Assembly: GCF_000282595.1 (NCBI RefSeq)
Contig: NZ_AKIZ01000016.1
Location: 62,001 to 126,000 of the forward strand
DNA length: 64,000 nucleotides
From: Phyllobacterium sp. YR531
Lineage (GTDB): Bacteria; Pseudomonadota; Alphaproteobacteria; Rhizobiales; Rhizobiaceae
Reading direction: 5' to 3'
The position numbers were made by a program, and so were the translations under genes. The notes under the pieces were generated by a model. The model saw only the letters and a program-made list of their open reading frames with translations. It had not been told where the DNA came from and ran no database searches. This document shows positions 8,614 through 17,384 of this stretch, piece after piece. How positions within the stretch are numbered: the stretch's first letter is position 1; every line of letters begins with the position of its first letter.

Positions 8614-9225
8614 TCAGGCCTTGGCGCTGGGACGGCTGGAAACCGCCTCATGCCAACGCCTCAAATTGATGAGTTCATCGGGCATAGTTATCCTAGCAGG
8701 TTTTAGAAAGTCGACACTAACGAGCAAGGTTATGTCGGCAATGGAAAACCTGTTTCCGGCAATGAATGTGTTTGTTGCCAGTTGCTGATCCAGCAACGAC
8801 ATAAACTCTACCGCTTTGGGTCGATTGGCCTCGCCCCATTCCGGGATTTGCGGAACTTCCCATTGTTTCATGGCAGGATGAGTGTGCCGGAATGCAGTGG
8901 AAACAGGTCCCAGAAAGTGGAATTCCACACGACGGTTCCACATTTCTACCAGCGCTTTGCCCAGCGGCCCTTCTCCGAAGAGTGGCGGCTCCGGGTGAAG
9001 CTCTTCGAAGTAGCGGCAGATTGCGACGGATTCTGTAATTACGGTGCCATCGTCAAGTTCCAGCACTGGCAGCCGTTGTAGTGGATTAAGCGATTGTATT
9101 TCGTCTGAACGATGCCCCAGCGCTCCCATATCTATGGGTACAAGAGGTATGTTAAGCTCTTTTTCGGCCAAAAATATGCGTGCGCGCCGTGGGTTGGGTG
9201 CGCGGCCACCATCGAACAATCTCAC
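8614..9225 (-). CDS. Glutathione S-transferase family protein
   Basis: About 203 residues from GTG at 9225. I prefer this start because GGGAGG lies just upstream and the GTG overlaps the upstream nuclease stop as GTGA. An ATG at 9255 would overlap that gene by 34 bases and has no ribosome site. The first domain has RLFDGGRAPNPRRARIFLAE, cis-Pro LQRLPVLELDDG and the glutathione site TESVAICRYFEEL. The second has the helix cap FSIADITLL. Presumably a cytosolic detoxification enzyme; substrate unknown. Confidence 0.87.
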   Translation of the reverse strand: MRLFDGGRAPNPRRARIFLAEKELNIPLVPIDMGALGHRSDEIQSLNPLQRLPVLELDDGTVITESVAICRYFEELHPEPPLFGEGPLGKALVEMWNRRVEFHFLGPVSTAFRHTHPAMKQWEVPQIPEWGEANRPKAVEFMSLLDQQLATNTFIAGNRFSIADITLLVSVDFLKPARITMPDELINLRRWHEAVSSRPSAKA

Positions 9226-9941
9226 CAGATACCTCCCAGTAATCGAGTAATCCAATCCACAAACCGATCCATAACCTCCGCCACGGGATCGCGGTCCGGT
9301 TGTGATGTTTCGGTCTCTTGATGATGTGTTCTACGCCATTCTTGAGGCGTTTCAAATGCTTCAGCCCATATGCCGAGCTTGCGCCCACGAGCAATCATCT
9401 CCGCGTCACGATAATCGCCATATGCTATGGCCTGCCCGGTTTCGACCATCATCCGGTTGAGATCGTTTTGGCCAGAAAAACAAGTGCCGAGAATGCGGTT
9501 GAACTTATCGCGCCCCTGCTCTTCACATCGCACTTCTGTTTTTGTGACAAGTTTTTGCAGAGCTTCCCGGGCCTGTTGCCCACAATCGCGCAACAATGGG
9601 GGTTTACCGCAAGTTTGAGCAAGCTCCGGCGCATCAATACCTTGGAGACGAATGTGCTGCTTCGAAATGACCAGCGTATCTCCGTCAATAACATAGGCAT
9701 TACCTGACAAGCTGACCGCAGCGGGTTTTTGATTGATCCGGGCAATGAGGAGCGCCACCAATCCGAAAAAAATAAGCATAAGACAGACATCAGCCAGCTT
9801 GCGGATAGCAGAACGCGGAGCTGGTCGATTTGCCACCCGTCTTCGCGAAGGCTGAAACCGTCCCCTCACCATCCGCCCGATTGATAAAGTTGTTTCATAA
9901 TTACCTTTATCGCCAAGAATAGATTCGCTTTTTGCCCGCAA
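9222..9941 (-). CDS. Membrane-anchored thermonuclease-like (SNase) protein
   Basis: Up to 239 residues. A basic N-terminal region is followed by one hydrophobic segment (LMLIFFGLVALLIA, around residues 54-68) and then a staphylococcal-nuclease domain. Visible SNase motifs are YVIDGDTLVI (calcium-site Asp), HIRLQGIDAPEL (Arg, Asp and Glu of the active site) and RDKFNRILGTCF (second Arg). The domain would face the periplasm or outside. The start is uncertain: a later Met at 9872 is also possible. It heads the nuclease / glutathione transferase / glycosylase operon and is divergent from the kinase gene by 72 bases. Confidence 0.82.
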   Translation of the reverse strand: MRAKSESILGDKGNYETTLSIGRMVRGRFQPSRRRVANRPAPRSAIRKLADVCLMLIFFGLVALLIARINQKPAAVSLSGNAYVIDGDTLVISKQHIRLQGIDAPELAQTCGKPPLLRDCGQQAREALQKLVTKTEVRCEEQGRDKFNRILGTCFSGQNDLNRMMVETGQAIAYGDYRDAEMIARGRKLGIWAEAFETPQEWRRTHHQETETSQPDRDPVAEVMDRFVDWITRLLGGIW

Positions 9942-10013
9942 TCACGGGCACTTTAATCATTTATGAACGGGCTTGCGGTGCAATGCGGCTACTTGCCGTT
10001 TTAATCCACCGGA

Positions 10014-11546
10014 ATGAGGCCTATGGCACTACTCGACGCAAGCCATGCAGACAAGAACATAGTTGACCGGCGCAAACAGTCGCGCAACCGGGATATGTCT
10101 GTTGTCGTTCGCAGCGCGCGGGATCGCCTGATGCAGCATACAAAGACCGAGCGTTTCGACCGCGAATTGCTTTTCATGCATACGCGCGCTCTGATCGTCA
10201 ACGCTGCAACCATTCCCCTGCTCATTGCAATTGTCACTGTGACCAGCATTTTTGCTGGATTCGGCCAGCAAATGATTGCGTGGGCATGTTTTGGTATTGG
10301 GCTTTATGCTCTGCTTGGGCTGTTGGCACGGCAAATTGATCGAAGCGGCATCCGAGATGACCAGATTCGCCAATGGCAACTAGTGTATTTGTCCGGTCAC
10401 TTTCTGACCGGTATCGGCTGGACCTATTTCATTCTTATCGACTGTGCTCAGTGTGGTGTCAGTCAGTTTTCGATCATCAAGGCTGTTGTGCTCATTCTCG
10501 CAATGGCAATCACCGCAGTATTCACCTCTGCGTTGCGCACAACTGTACCTGTAGCCTTCCTGCTGCCGGTGGTGGCCTATATCAGTACGGCTTGGGATAG
10601 TCTCGCCAACCCGGTGCAGGCGACCATGGTTGTCATGCTGCTTGCCGGCCTGACGTTTTTCTACCTTGTTGCCACACGCCTCAACTACTCTGTGGTGCTG
10701 ACTTTGGCGCTTCAGGCTGAAAAGGACGCTCTGATTGCCGAACTTGAAACCGCAAACGCCATGTCCGACGAAGGCAGACGAAGGGCGGAGGAAGCCAATC
10801 TGGCAAAATCACGTTTTCTCGCTTCGATGAGCCACGAACTCCGCACGCCACTGAACGCAATTCTCGGTTTTTCGGAAGTCATGGCCAAGGAAGTACTCGG
10901 ACCGATTGAGAATGGCACGTACCGCGAATATGCGGGTGATATTCATGCTTCGGGCGAGCACCTTCTCAACCTGATCAATGAGATTCTCGACTTGAGCCGT
11001 ATTGAGGCTGGCCGCCATTCATTGAGTGAAGAACCATTGATGTTGACCGACGTAGCCAATGAGTGCATCCGCATGATGACTCTGAAGGCACGCAATAAGA
11101 ACATAACAATCATTTCGCAGTTTGAGTACGGCATGCTTCCGATGATGGCGGATGAGCGTTCATTGCGGCAGATATTGCTTAACCTGATGGCCAATGCCGT
11201 AAAATTCACACCAGCGAATGGTAAAATGCACGTAAAAATTGGTTGGACTGCTGGTGGTGGCCAATATTTGTCGGTCCGTGACACCGGACCTGGCATACCC
11301 GCCGACGAAATTCCCGTCGTATTGTCAGCTTTTGGTCAAGGATCGATTGCAATCAAATCCGCTGAACAGGGTACTGGCCTTGGATTACCCATCGTCCAGG
11401 CGCTGGTTCATGTTCATGATGGGGAGTTTCATCTCTTCTCAAAGCTTCGCGAAGGCACCGAGGCGCTGGCCACTTTTCCACGAAGCCGTGTCGTATCAGG
11501 CAGCCCTAAGAGCAGATTGGCTGCACAAAAGCAAAAAGTATCCTAA
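10014..11546 (+). CDS. Membrane sensor histidine kinase, PleC/DivJ/PdhS type
   Basis: 510 residues. Roughly residues 60-235 contain about six transmembrane segments. A coiled-coil-like linker (EKDALIAELETANAM...RRRAEEANLAKS) follows. The dimerisation/phosphoacceptor box is MSHELRTPLNAILGFSEVM, with phospho-accepting His at residue 274. The ATPase domain shows the N box (LLNLMANAVKFTP), G1 (DTGPGIP) and G2 (GTGLGLP). This H-box and the SRIEAGR motif are typical of the alphaproteobacterial cell-cycle kinases acting on DivK/PleD. No response regulator gene is nearby. No PAS domain is evident, which is more like DivJ than PleC. Confidence 0.88.
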   Translation: MRPMALLDASHADKNIVDRRKQSRNRDMSVVVRSARDRLMQHTKTERFDRELLFMHTRALIVNAATIPLLIAIVTVTSIFAGFGQQMIAWACFGIGLYALLGLLARQIDRSGIRDDQIRQWQLVYLSGHFLTGIGWTYFILIDCAQCGVSQFSIIKAVVLILAMAITAVFTSALRTTVPVAFLLPVVAYISTAWDSLANPVQATMVVMLLAGLTFFYLVATRLNYSVVLTLALQAEKDALIAELETANAMSDEGRRRAEEANLAKSRFLASMSHELRTPLNAILGFSEVMAKEVLGPIENGTYREYAGDIHASGEHLLNLINEILDLSRIEAGRHSLSEEPLMLTDVANECIRMMTLKARNKNITIISQFEYGMLPMMADERSLRQILLNLMANAVKFTPANGKMHVKIGWTAGGGQYLSVRDTGPGIPADEIPVVLSAFGQGSIAIKSAEQGTGLGLPIVQALVHVHDGEFHLFSKLREGTEALATFPRSRVVSGSPKSRLAAQKQKVS

Positions 11547-11636
11547 AAAAGTCAAGTTCAACTTATTGTTATTTGATAGTGGCTTAGCAGGTCTGCATTG
11601 CTTATTGCATTGCAACAATTCGGGGACCCGAAACCT

Positions 11637-12077
11637 ATGGCTGTCAATAACCGCCCTCTTTTCATACCAGCGCTTGGCGCGATCTATTCAAACTTCGGCA
11701 CGTTAGCCGAAACCCTTTTGCGCGTAGCGGCAGGCGCTTTGCTCGTCGTTCATGGTTCCGGCAAAATCACGGATCCATTCGGCTCAATCGAAATGGTCGA
11801 GAGTCTTGGTTTTTATCCCGGCGCTTTCTGGTCGCCCCTATTGGCCGTTACGGAATTCTTCGGCGGCATTTTGCTGGTGCTCGGATTGTTTACCCGTCCC
11901 GCAGCTTTCGCAACAACGATTGTCCTGATCGTAACGATCTATTTCCATTGGGTTACAGCCGGACAGGGTTATTTCGGCGCTGAGAAATCAATCCTTTGGA
12001 CCTTTGTTCTTCTGTTCTTCCTTTTCCGCGGTGCCAATGCACATTCAGTTGACGCAAAAATCGGCAAAGAATTCTAA
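11637..12077 (+). CDS. DoxX family integral membrane protein
   Basis: About 146 residues with four hydrophobic helices: RVAAGALLVVHGSGKI, the region around LLAVTEFFGGILLVLGLFTRP, the AAFATTIVLIVTIYFHW helix, and a C-terminal helix ending FLFRGANAHSVD. The ATG at 11637 has GGGGAC upstream. The family includes DoxX/DoxD-type subunits and small redox membrane proteins; the function here is unknown. It follows the kinase gene by 90 bases, probably as its own unit, and ends at a clear terminator. Confidence 0.83.
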   Translation: MAVNNRPLFIPALGAIYSNFGTLAETLLRVAAGALLVVHGSGKITDPFGSIEMVESLGFYPGAFWSPLLAVTEFFGGILLVLGLFTRPAAFATTIVLIVTIYFHWVTAGQGYFGAEKSILWTFVLLFFLFRGANAHSVDAKIGKEF

Positions 12078-12081
12078 TCCG

Positions 12082-12110
12082 AAAGGCCCGTTTCGGCGGG
12101 CCTTTTCTTT
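12082..12110 (+). terminator. Rho-independent terminator after the DoxX gene
   Basis: AAAGGCCCG (12082-12090) pairs perfectly with CGGGCCTTT (12097-12105) across a 6-base loop, followed by TCTTTTTT. It lies between the convergent DoxX gene and cobT. Because the stem is flanked by A and T runs it may stop transcription in both directions. Confidence 0.88.
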
Positions 12111-12118
12111 TTTCATAG

Positions 12119-13135
12119 TCAGTCGCGATTGCTCACGCCTGCCTGCTCAAAGGTAGCCATGCCGCTATGGCAAAGCGCTGCGGCCTTGACTATACCGGCG
12201 GCAAGTGCAGCACCGGTGCCCTCGCCCAACCGCATTCCCAGATCAAGCAGAGGTTTTTTTCCAAGCCGCTCAAGCACTTTACGATGGCCCGGTTCCGCCG
12301 ATACGTGCCCGACCAAGCAGTGATCAATCGCTTCAGGATTGGCGGCGTGAAGGATCGCGGCAGCAGCAGTCGCGACATAGCCGTCGATGATAACGGGGAT
12401 TTTCTCCACACGCGTTGCCAGTATCGCACCGGCCATTGCTGCCACTTCACGACCACCGAGCCGACGCAATACTTCCAGCGGGTCCTGCAGATGTGATCCG
12501 TGCAAAGCAACAGCCGCCCGCACAGCATCGGCTTTGCGTCTCAAGCCTTCGCTATTGGACCCGGTACCTGGCCCCACCCAATCTTCGGCGGTTCCGCCAT
12601 AGAGCGCATTGAAAATCGCAGCTGCAATCGTTGTATTGCCGATTCCCATCTCACCGATGCAAAGCAGATCGGTGCCACCCGCAATCGATTCCATACCAAA
12701 TGCCATGGTTGCAGCGCAGGTCTTTTCGTCCATCGCAGCGTCTTCTGTGATATCCGCAGTCGGATATTCCAGCGCCAGATCAAAAATTTTCAACCCAAGA
12801 TCATTAGCGATACAGATCTGGTTGATGGCAGCACCACCGGCCGCAAAATTCTCTACCATTTGCGCAGTCACCGAGGAAGGATATGGCGAAACACCCTTGG
12901 CAGTCACTCCGTGATTACCGGCAAAAACAGCGACAAGTGGACGCGTAACCTGCGGCAGCGACCTTCCAGTCCAAGCTGCAAGCCATTCGACGATTTCTTC
13001 CATACGGCCCAGTGCCCCCGGAGGCTTGGTCAACATGGAATCGCGTTTGCGAACAGCCGCTACAGCTGCATTGTCCGGTCCGGGCAAAGTTTCGATAAGG
13101 GTACGGAAATCGTCAAAAGGCAGGCCAGTGGTCAT
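12119..13135 (-). CDS. cobT: CobT, nicotinate-nucleotide:dimethylbenzimidazole phosphoribosyltransferase
   Basis: 338 residues from ATG 13135, preceded by AAGGAA. Reading from further upstream would add 37 residues of non-family sequence. The enzyme moves phosphoribose from nicotinate mononucleotide to dimethylbenzimidazole, making alpha-ribazole phosphate for the lower ligand of cobalamin. Family motifs are TKPPGALGRMEE near the N-terminus, FAGNHGV, GIGNTTIAAAI, and the C-terminal GMRLGEGTGAAL with the catalytic glutamate. Length matches the family (about 340-350). It is divergent from cobS, whose product uses alpha-ribazole, and lies about 37 kb from the main cob cluster. Confidence 0.96.
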   Translation of the reverse strand: MTTGLPFDDFRTLIETLPGPDNAAVAAVRKRDSMLTKPPGALGRMEEIVEWLAAWTGRSLPQVTRPLVAVFAGNHGVTAKGVSPYPSSVTAQMVENFAAGGAAINQICIANDLGLKIFDLALEYPTADITEDAAMDEKTCAATMAFGMESIAGGTDLLCIGEMGIGNTTIAAAIFNALYGGTAEDWVGPGTGSNSEGLRRKADAVRAAVALHGSHLQDPLEVLRRLGGREVAAMAGAILATRVEKIPVIIDGYVATAAAAILHAANPEAIDHCLVGHVSAEPGHRKVLERLGKKPLLDLGMRLGEGTGAALAAGIVKAAALCHSGMATFEQAGVSNRD

Positions 13136-13260
13136 GATGTTCCTTGCGGTCAACTCTTCATGGCAAATCAGAACTACCCGTCCTATAAGCGCTGTATGGG
13201 AAAACGCAAAGGTCAACATTCTGCGCAGAGTGTCGCGACCTGCCAACCAGGGTATGCTGC

Positions 13261-14034
13261 ATGGACCTGATTACCGACACGATGCGCTCATTGGCATTTC
13301 TTTCCCGCATAAGCGTCCTTCCTGCGTGGTTTGAAGGGTATGACGGGAGGCTTGCAGATAGCGTACGCGGATTCCCGTTTGCCGGTGTGCTCCTGTCTTT
13401 ACCCGCGGCTGCCATTCTCATTCTCTGCAGGATTGTTGACCTTGGAGACATTGCTACTGCAATTCTCGTTGTAGCGACGCTGATCATGACTACTGGTGCA
13501 TTGCATGAGGACGGTCTTGCGGATGTAGCGGACGGGTTTTTCGGCGGACGTACAACAGAACGGCGCCTTGAGATCATGAAAGATTCGCATATTGGTTCCT
13601 ACGGCACATTGGCCTTGATCCTGATCGTCCTCCTACGGGTTATTTTGCTTGGAGACATCCTCGACGAGGCCAATTTATTGCAGGCTTTGCTTGTCCTGAT
13701 CGCAACGGAGGCGGTCAGTCGGGGACTGTTGGCCAAGTTCTGGCAGGTCCTGCCTTCAGCCCGCCAAGGCGGAGTCGCCGATACTGCCGGTTCACCACAA
13801 GAGTCAGCAGCGAATTTTGCACTACTTTCCGCCATCATCGCAGGCGCGATTGCATTCGGTTTCGCGGGTGGATTGCTCGCAATCGTCCTTGCAACTGTAC
13901 TGACCGCACTCATGTTTTTCGGCTTCAGCAGACTATGTCAGCAAAAAATAGGCGGATATACGGGCGATACATTGGGAGCCGCACAACAATTGGCAACAAT
14001 TACACTGCAACTTGGTCTTGTCATTGCCCTCTAA
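13261..14034 (+). CDS. cobS: CobS (CobV), adenosylcobinamide-GDP ribazoletransferase
   Basis: 257 residues, an integral membrane enzyme joining adenosylcobinamide-GDP to alpha-ribazole in the last steps of cobalamin synthesis. Typical motifs are the N-terminal FLSRISVLP, the metal-binding TGALHEDGLADVADGFFGG, the DSHIGSYGTLAL stretch and the C-terminal GGYTGDTLGA. It is divergent from cobT, sharing a 125-base regulatory gap in which I could not recognise a cobalamin riboswitch. A DUF1289 gene follows 18 bases later and is probably co-transcribed. Confidence 0.95.
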   Translation: MDLITDTMRSLAFLSRISVLPAWFEGYDGRLADSVRGFPFAGVLLSLPAAAILILCRIVDLGDIATAILVVATLIMTTGALHEDGLADVADGFFGGRTTERRLEIMKDSHIGSYGTLALILIVLLRVILLGDILDEANLLQALLVLIATEAVSRGLLAKFWQVLPSARQGGVADTAGSPQESAANFALLSAIIAGAIAFGFAGGLLAIVLATVLTALMFFGFSRLCQQKIGGYTGDTLGAAQQLATITLQLGLVIAL

Positions 14035-14052
14035 CCATACCAGATTTGCCGT

Positions 14053-14280
14053 ATGAGCATTGAATCGCCCTGCATCCTCGTATGCGCCATAGACATTAAA
14101 ACCGGCTATTGTTTCGGCTGCGGCCGCACGCGCGATGAGATTGCAGGATGGATAATGATGACCGCAGAAGGCCGCCGCTCGATTATGACATCGCTCCCTG
14201 CCCGGCTCGCAACATTAGAGCGTCGTCCGCGCCGCGAAACGCGTCGTAATCGCATGGCACGGGAAAAGCAGGAGCAATAG
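14053..14280 (+). CDS. DUF1289 family small cysteine protein
   Basis: 75 residues. The DUF1289 core is clear: SPCILVC then [16 protein letters not shown], with four cysteines at 7, 11, 20 and 23 that could hold zinc or an iron-sulfur cluster. The basic, arginine-rich C-terminus (residues 50-75) suggests nucleic-acid or acidic-partner contact. Function unknown. It sits between cobS and a protease gene (2-base gap), so it is likely part of that operon. Confidence 0.87.
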   Translation: MSIESPCILVCAIDIKTGYCFGCGRTRDEIAGWIMMTAEGRRSIMTSLPARLATLERRPRRETRRNRMAREKQEQ

Positions 14281-14282
14281 CA

Positions 14283-14984
14283 ATGCGCTTATTCTGGATC
14301 GCCATCGCTCTTATCGGCATTGTCCTGCTGTTACTGGTTACAAACAATGATGCCGGTTCAACATTCGGCATGGCCAATGACTCGTTCGCGCGCCTGGCTT
14401 ATTTCGGCATATTGGGCGTTGTCGTCGGTTCAGCCCTGTTGGGTTCGGGAATTCCACTAAGCCATTCATTGCGTAATCTTGCCGTATGGCTTGTCATCAT
14501 TCTTGCCCTCGTGACCGGATATCAATATCGCTATGAACTGCAGGATGTGGGGCACCGGATTACAGCAGGCCTGATACCGGGCAGTCCTATCTCCACGCGC
14601 GACAATGCGGGGTTGATCTCAGTCACACTGGCCAAGGCGGAAAACGGGCATTTTGAAGTGCGCGGGCAGGTCAACGGGGAAACCGTGCCCTTCATGATCG
14701 ACACTGGCGCATCATCCATCGTGCTTTCCGCCGATGATGCGCGCAGAGCAGGCATCAACCCGGATAAACTCACCTACAGTACGCCGGTGATGACAGCCAA
14801 TGGCCTTGCAAATGCAGCAAACATTACACTCGATAGTATCAGGATCGGCGAGATTGAACGGCGCAACATACGCGCCATGGTTACTCAAGACGGCCGTATG
14901 GACGGTAGCCTGCTCGGCATGAATTTCTTGAATACGCTCAGTGGATTTTCAGTGCGTGGTGACCGGCTGATCCTGACCGATTAA
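14283..14984 (+). CDS. Membrane-anchored retropepsin-like aspartic protease (TIGR02281 type)
   Basis: 233 residues. Three hydrophobic segments in the first 85 residues (near 1-19, 40-58 and 66-80) anchor it in the inner membrane. A soluble clan AA aspartic protease domain follows, with the active-site motif FMIDTGASSIVLS; the catalytic Asp is residue 140. A second typical patch is DGSLLGMNFLNTLSGF. Retropepsin-like proteins carry one Asp per chain and dimerise. Substrate unknown. Its stop shares four bases (TTAA, 14981-14984) with the convergent dusA stop. Confidence 0.88.
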   Translation: MRLFWIAIALIGIVLLLLVTNNDAGSTFGMANDSFARLAYFGILGVVVGSALLGSGIPLSHSLRNLAVWLVIILALVTGYQYRYELQDVGHRITAGLIPGSPISTRDNAGLISVTLAKAENGHFEVRGQVNGETVPFMIDTGASSIVLSADDARRAGINPDKLTYSTPVMTANGLANAANITLDSIRIGEIERRNIRAMVTQDGRMDGSLLGMNFLNTLSGFSVRGDRLILTD

Positions 14985-15994
14985 GCAGCTTTGTCAATCG
15001 CAGCAGTCTGCACAGCCTCGTAGGCACGGCGGATAACATCGCTCGTCGCGCCGGTCTGGTTCGCTTCATTTGACAGGCTTTGCCTCCAGCGACGCGCTCC
15101 CGCAGCGCCATGAAACATTCCCACCATGTGACGCGCCACATGCGACACGCGTCCCCCAGCGGCCAAGTGAGCATCGGCATAGAGGCACATGTGATCGATA
15201 ATTGCGTCGATTGAAGGTGGGTTGCGCTCCGAACCGTATATCGCCTGATCGACACCAGAAAGCATCATCGGATTGTGATAAACGGCGCGGCCAAGCATCA
15301 CACCATCAACGTGATTCAAATGCTGAAGGCCTTCGTCAATGGTCTGAATACCACCATTTATCCCAATGAATTGACTCGGATATTGCCGCTTAAGCCGATA
15401 GACGCGATCGTAATCCAATGGCGGGATATCGCGATTTTCTTTTGGCGAAAGGCCTTTCAGCCAAGCTTTGCGGGCATGTACCCATAAAGCATCTGCACCC
15501 GCGTCAAACACGCCTTTCGCAAGTTCATCCAGCGCTATGTCGGTGTCCTGATCATCGACGCCTATCCGGCACTTGACCGTGACCGGAACAGAAACCGCCC
15601 GCTTCATGGCAGAGACAGCTTCTGTAACAACATCCGGCGTTTTCATCAGACACGCACCGAACGTTCCAGATTGCACACGGTCTGACGGACATCCTACATT
15701 GAGGTTGATTTCAACATATCCCATTGCCTCGCCGATGCGCGCAGCTTCCGCCAACTTGGTAGCATCCGACCCACCCAACTGCAGAGCTACAGGATGTTCA
15801 GCATCAGCGAACCCCAATATACGCTCGCGATCTCCATGGATGGCCGCATCCGCTACGACCATTTCGGTGTAAAGCAGAGCATGGCGCGTGAATTGACGAT
15901 GCAGAGTCCGGCAATGCCTGTCTGTCCAATCAATCATCGGTGCTACAGCAAAGCGGTGAGCACCATATGCGCCGCTGATCGGCATTTTCGCCAT
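14981..15994 (-). CDS. dusA: DusA, tRNA-dihydrouridine(20/20a) synthase
   Basis: About 337 residues from ATG 15994, chosen for the CAGGAC ribosome site and the family's usual length; ATG 16048 would add 18 residues. This flavoenzyme reduces U20/U20a in tRNA D-loops. Motifs are the FMN-barrel start FAVAPMIDWTDRHCR, the EINLNVGCPSDRVQSGTFGACLM segment with the catalytic cysteine, VTVKCRIGVDD, and the GINGGIQTIDEGLQHL and DGVMLGRAVYHNP phosphate-site motifs. These match DusA rather than DusB or DusC. Confidence 0.94.
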   Translation of the reverse strand: MAKMPISGAYGAHRFAVAPMIDWTDRHCRTLHRQFTRHALLYTEMVVADAAIHGDRERILGFADAEHPVALQLGGSDATKLAEAARIGEAMGYVEINLNVGCPSDRVQSGTFGACLMKTPDVVTEAVSAMKRAVSVPVTVKCRIGVDDQDTDIALDELAKGVFDAGADALWVHARKAWLKGLSPKENRDIPPLDYDRVYRLKRQYPSQFIGINGGIQTIDEGLQHLNHVDGVMLGRAVYHNPMMLSGVDQAIYGSERNPPSIDAIIDHMCLYADAHLAAGGRVSHVARHMVGMFHGAAGARRWRQSLSNEANQTGATSDVIRRAYEAVQTAAIDKAA

Positions 15995-16105
15995 TGTCCT
16001 GTTTGAGGTTCCTGGCTTCACATAATGTCCCGCGACGAGATTGTCCACTCCGGCAAATTTGCAACCTGAGATGTGGTTGCGTGTTAAAACCGCAACACCA
16101 AACAG

Positions 16106-16120
16106 CGAACCGTCGGTTCG
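16106..16120. promoter_or_regulatory. Perfect interrupted palindrome upstream of the porin gene
   Basis: CGAACCG-T-CGGTTCG is a 15-base palindrome about 90 bases before the porin start, within the 213-base gap between dusA and the porin. It could be an operator or a small hairpin in the leader RNA. A second, weaker stem (GTTGCG 16076-16081 with CGCAAC 16091-16096) lies just before it. No regulator is known to me for this site. Confidence 0.35.
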
Positions 16121-16207
16121 ATGGAAGATGGCTTTTGCACGTCACGCCGAACCAGACTAAAGATTCAACGGAGGATTTGAATTTTGCAACCGTTACTGGA
16201 GCTCAAA

Positions 16208-17302
16208 ATGACCATCAAAGGCCTTCTTCTTGGTTCAGCCGCTGCCTTTATCGTATCAACTGGCGCTCAGGCTGCTGATGCAGTTGTCATTGCCGAGCCC
16301 GAACCAGTTGAATATGTCCGTGTTTGCGACACTTACGGCGAAGGTTTCTTTTACATTCCTGGTACTGAAACCTGCTTGAAAATCGGTGGCTATGTCCGCT
16401 TCGAAGCCGCAGGTGGCGACGACGTTTATACTGGGGGGCACGTCGGCGGAGATAATGACACATGGTACAGCCGGTCGCGTGCAGAAGTTCGCTTCGATGC
16501 ACGGTCAGAGACAGAACTTGGAACTCTTCGTTCTTACATTGACAGCCGCATCCAGTTCACAAATGGATCGAATGATAATGCAACCATACATCAGGCCTAT
16601 ATCGAACTGGGCGGATTTCAGGTCGGCTTGAACGATCCCGTGTTTGGTTCCTGGCTTGGCGACGCCGGTGACATCATCAATGACGACGTCATTCAGTATG
16701 GTAGCGACAGCTTCTCGACCAATGAAATTCGATATACCTTCACAGGCAGCAACGGATTTTCGGCAATCATTGCAGCGGAACAGGGTCACAGTGACAGCGA
16801 TTATGACTACGTAATTGAAGACTATCTGCCTCACCTCGTTGCTGGCGCCAAGTTCGAGCAGGCTTGGGGCGGCATTGCCGGTGTCGTGGGATACGATTCA
16901 ATTGAGGAGTCGGTGGGTGTCAAGGCGCGTCTGGACGTCAAGTTCAACGACGTATTCTCTGTCTGGGCGATGGGGGGCTATCAGTCTGACTATGATGCTG
17001 ACGCATTCGGTACGAACGACAACCGCAGCTGGTATGGTCAGTGGGAAGGTGATTGGGCAGCATGGGCCGGATTTGCCGCTAAGGTTTCTGACAAGGCAAC
17101 CATCAATGGCCAAGGTGCGTATGAGTCTGAAGGGACTTATGCCTTTGCACTCAACGTAGGTTATGAACTCGTTCCGGGCTTCATGATCACGCCTGAAGTG
17201 AACTACACCAAGTTTGACGGTGGCCGGAAAGACAAGGCGTTGGCAGAAGGTGGAGATGATGAGGCATTTGGCGGCGTCATACGCTTCCAGCGTAATTTCT
17301 GA
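16208..17302 (+). CDS. Omp2-type outer membrane porin
   Basis: 364 residues from ATG 16208, with GGAG six bases before it. The signal peptide runs MTIKGLLLGSAAA... to GAQA (residue 22), very like Brucella Omp2a/Omp2b leaders. The mature start includes YVRVCDTYGEGFFYIPGTET followed by CLKIGGYVRFE, a hallmark of the alphaproteobacterial porin family. A sequence rich in alternating beta-strand residues ends in phenylalanine (RFQRNF), as outer-membrane barrels do. It would form a trimeric 16-strand general diffusion channel. It is a single copy here, whereas Brucella carries two inverted omp2 genes. A strong terminator follows. Confidence 0.92.
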   Translation: MTIKGLLLGSAAAFIVSTGAQAADAVVIAEPEPVEYVRVCDTYGEGFFYIPGTETCLKIGGYVRFEAAGGDDVYTGGHVGGDNDTWYSRSRAEVRFDARSETELGTLRSYIDSRIQFTNGSNDNATIHQAYIELGGFQVGLNDPVFGSWLGDAGDIINDDVIQYGSDSFSTNEIRYTFTGSNGFSAIIAAEQGHSDSDYDYVIEDYLPHLVAGAKFEQAWGGIAGVVGYDSIEESVGVKARLDVKFNDVFSVWAMGGYQSDYDADAFGTNDNRSWYGQWEGDWAAWAGFAAKVSDKATINGQGAYESEGTYAFALNVGYELVPGFMITPEVNYTKFDGGRKDKALAEGGDDEAFGGVIRFQRNF

Positions 17303-17331
17303 TACCCTGATAGTGTACAGTCGAACATAAC

Positions 17332-17364
17332 AAGAAAGCCCGGCAGATCCTGCCGGGCTTTCTT
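17332..17364. terminator. Bidirectional Rho-independent terminator (porin / phn operon)
   Basis: A perfect 14-base-pair stem, AAGAAAGCCCGGCA (17332-17345) with TGCCGGGCTTTCTT (17351-17364), around the loop GATCC. The A/T-rich ends provide T runs on both strands. It ends the porin transcript on the plus strand and the 12-kb phn transcript on the minus strand. Confidence 0.92.
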
Positions 17365-17384
17365 CATTTATACTCCATGTCCGA

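Noticed and set aside
13136-13260. Cobalamin riboswitch between cobT and cobS
   Set aside because: The gap is only 125 bases and I could not find the conserved B12-box core; a covariance-model (Rfam cobalamin) search would settle it.
12500-13270. 256-codon plus-strand open frame opposite cobT
   Set aside because: It lies antisense to a clear cobT gene, and its composition reads as the complement of cobT codons.
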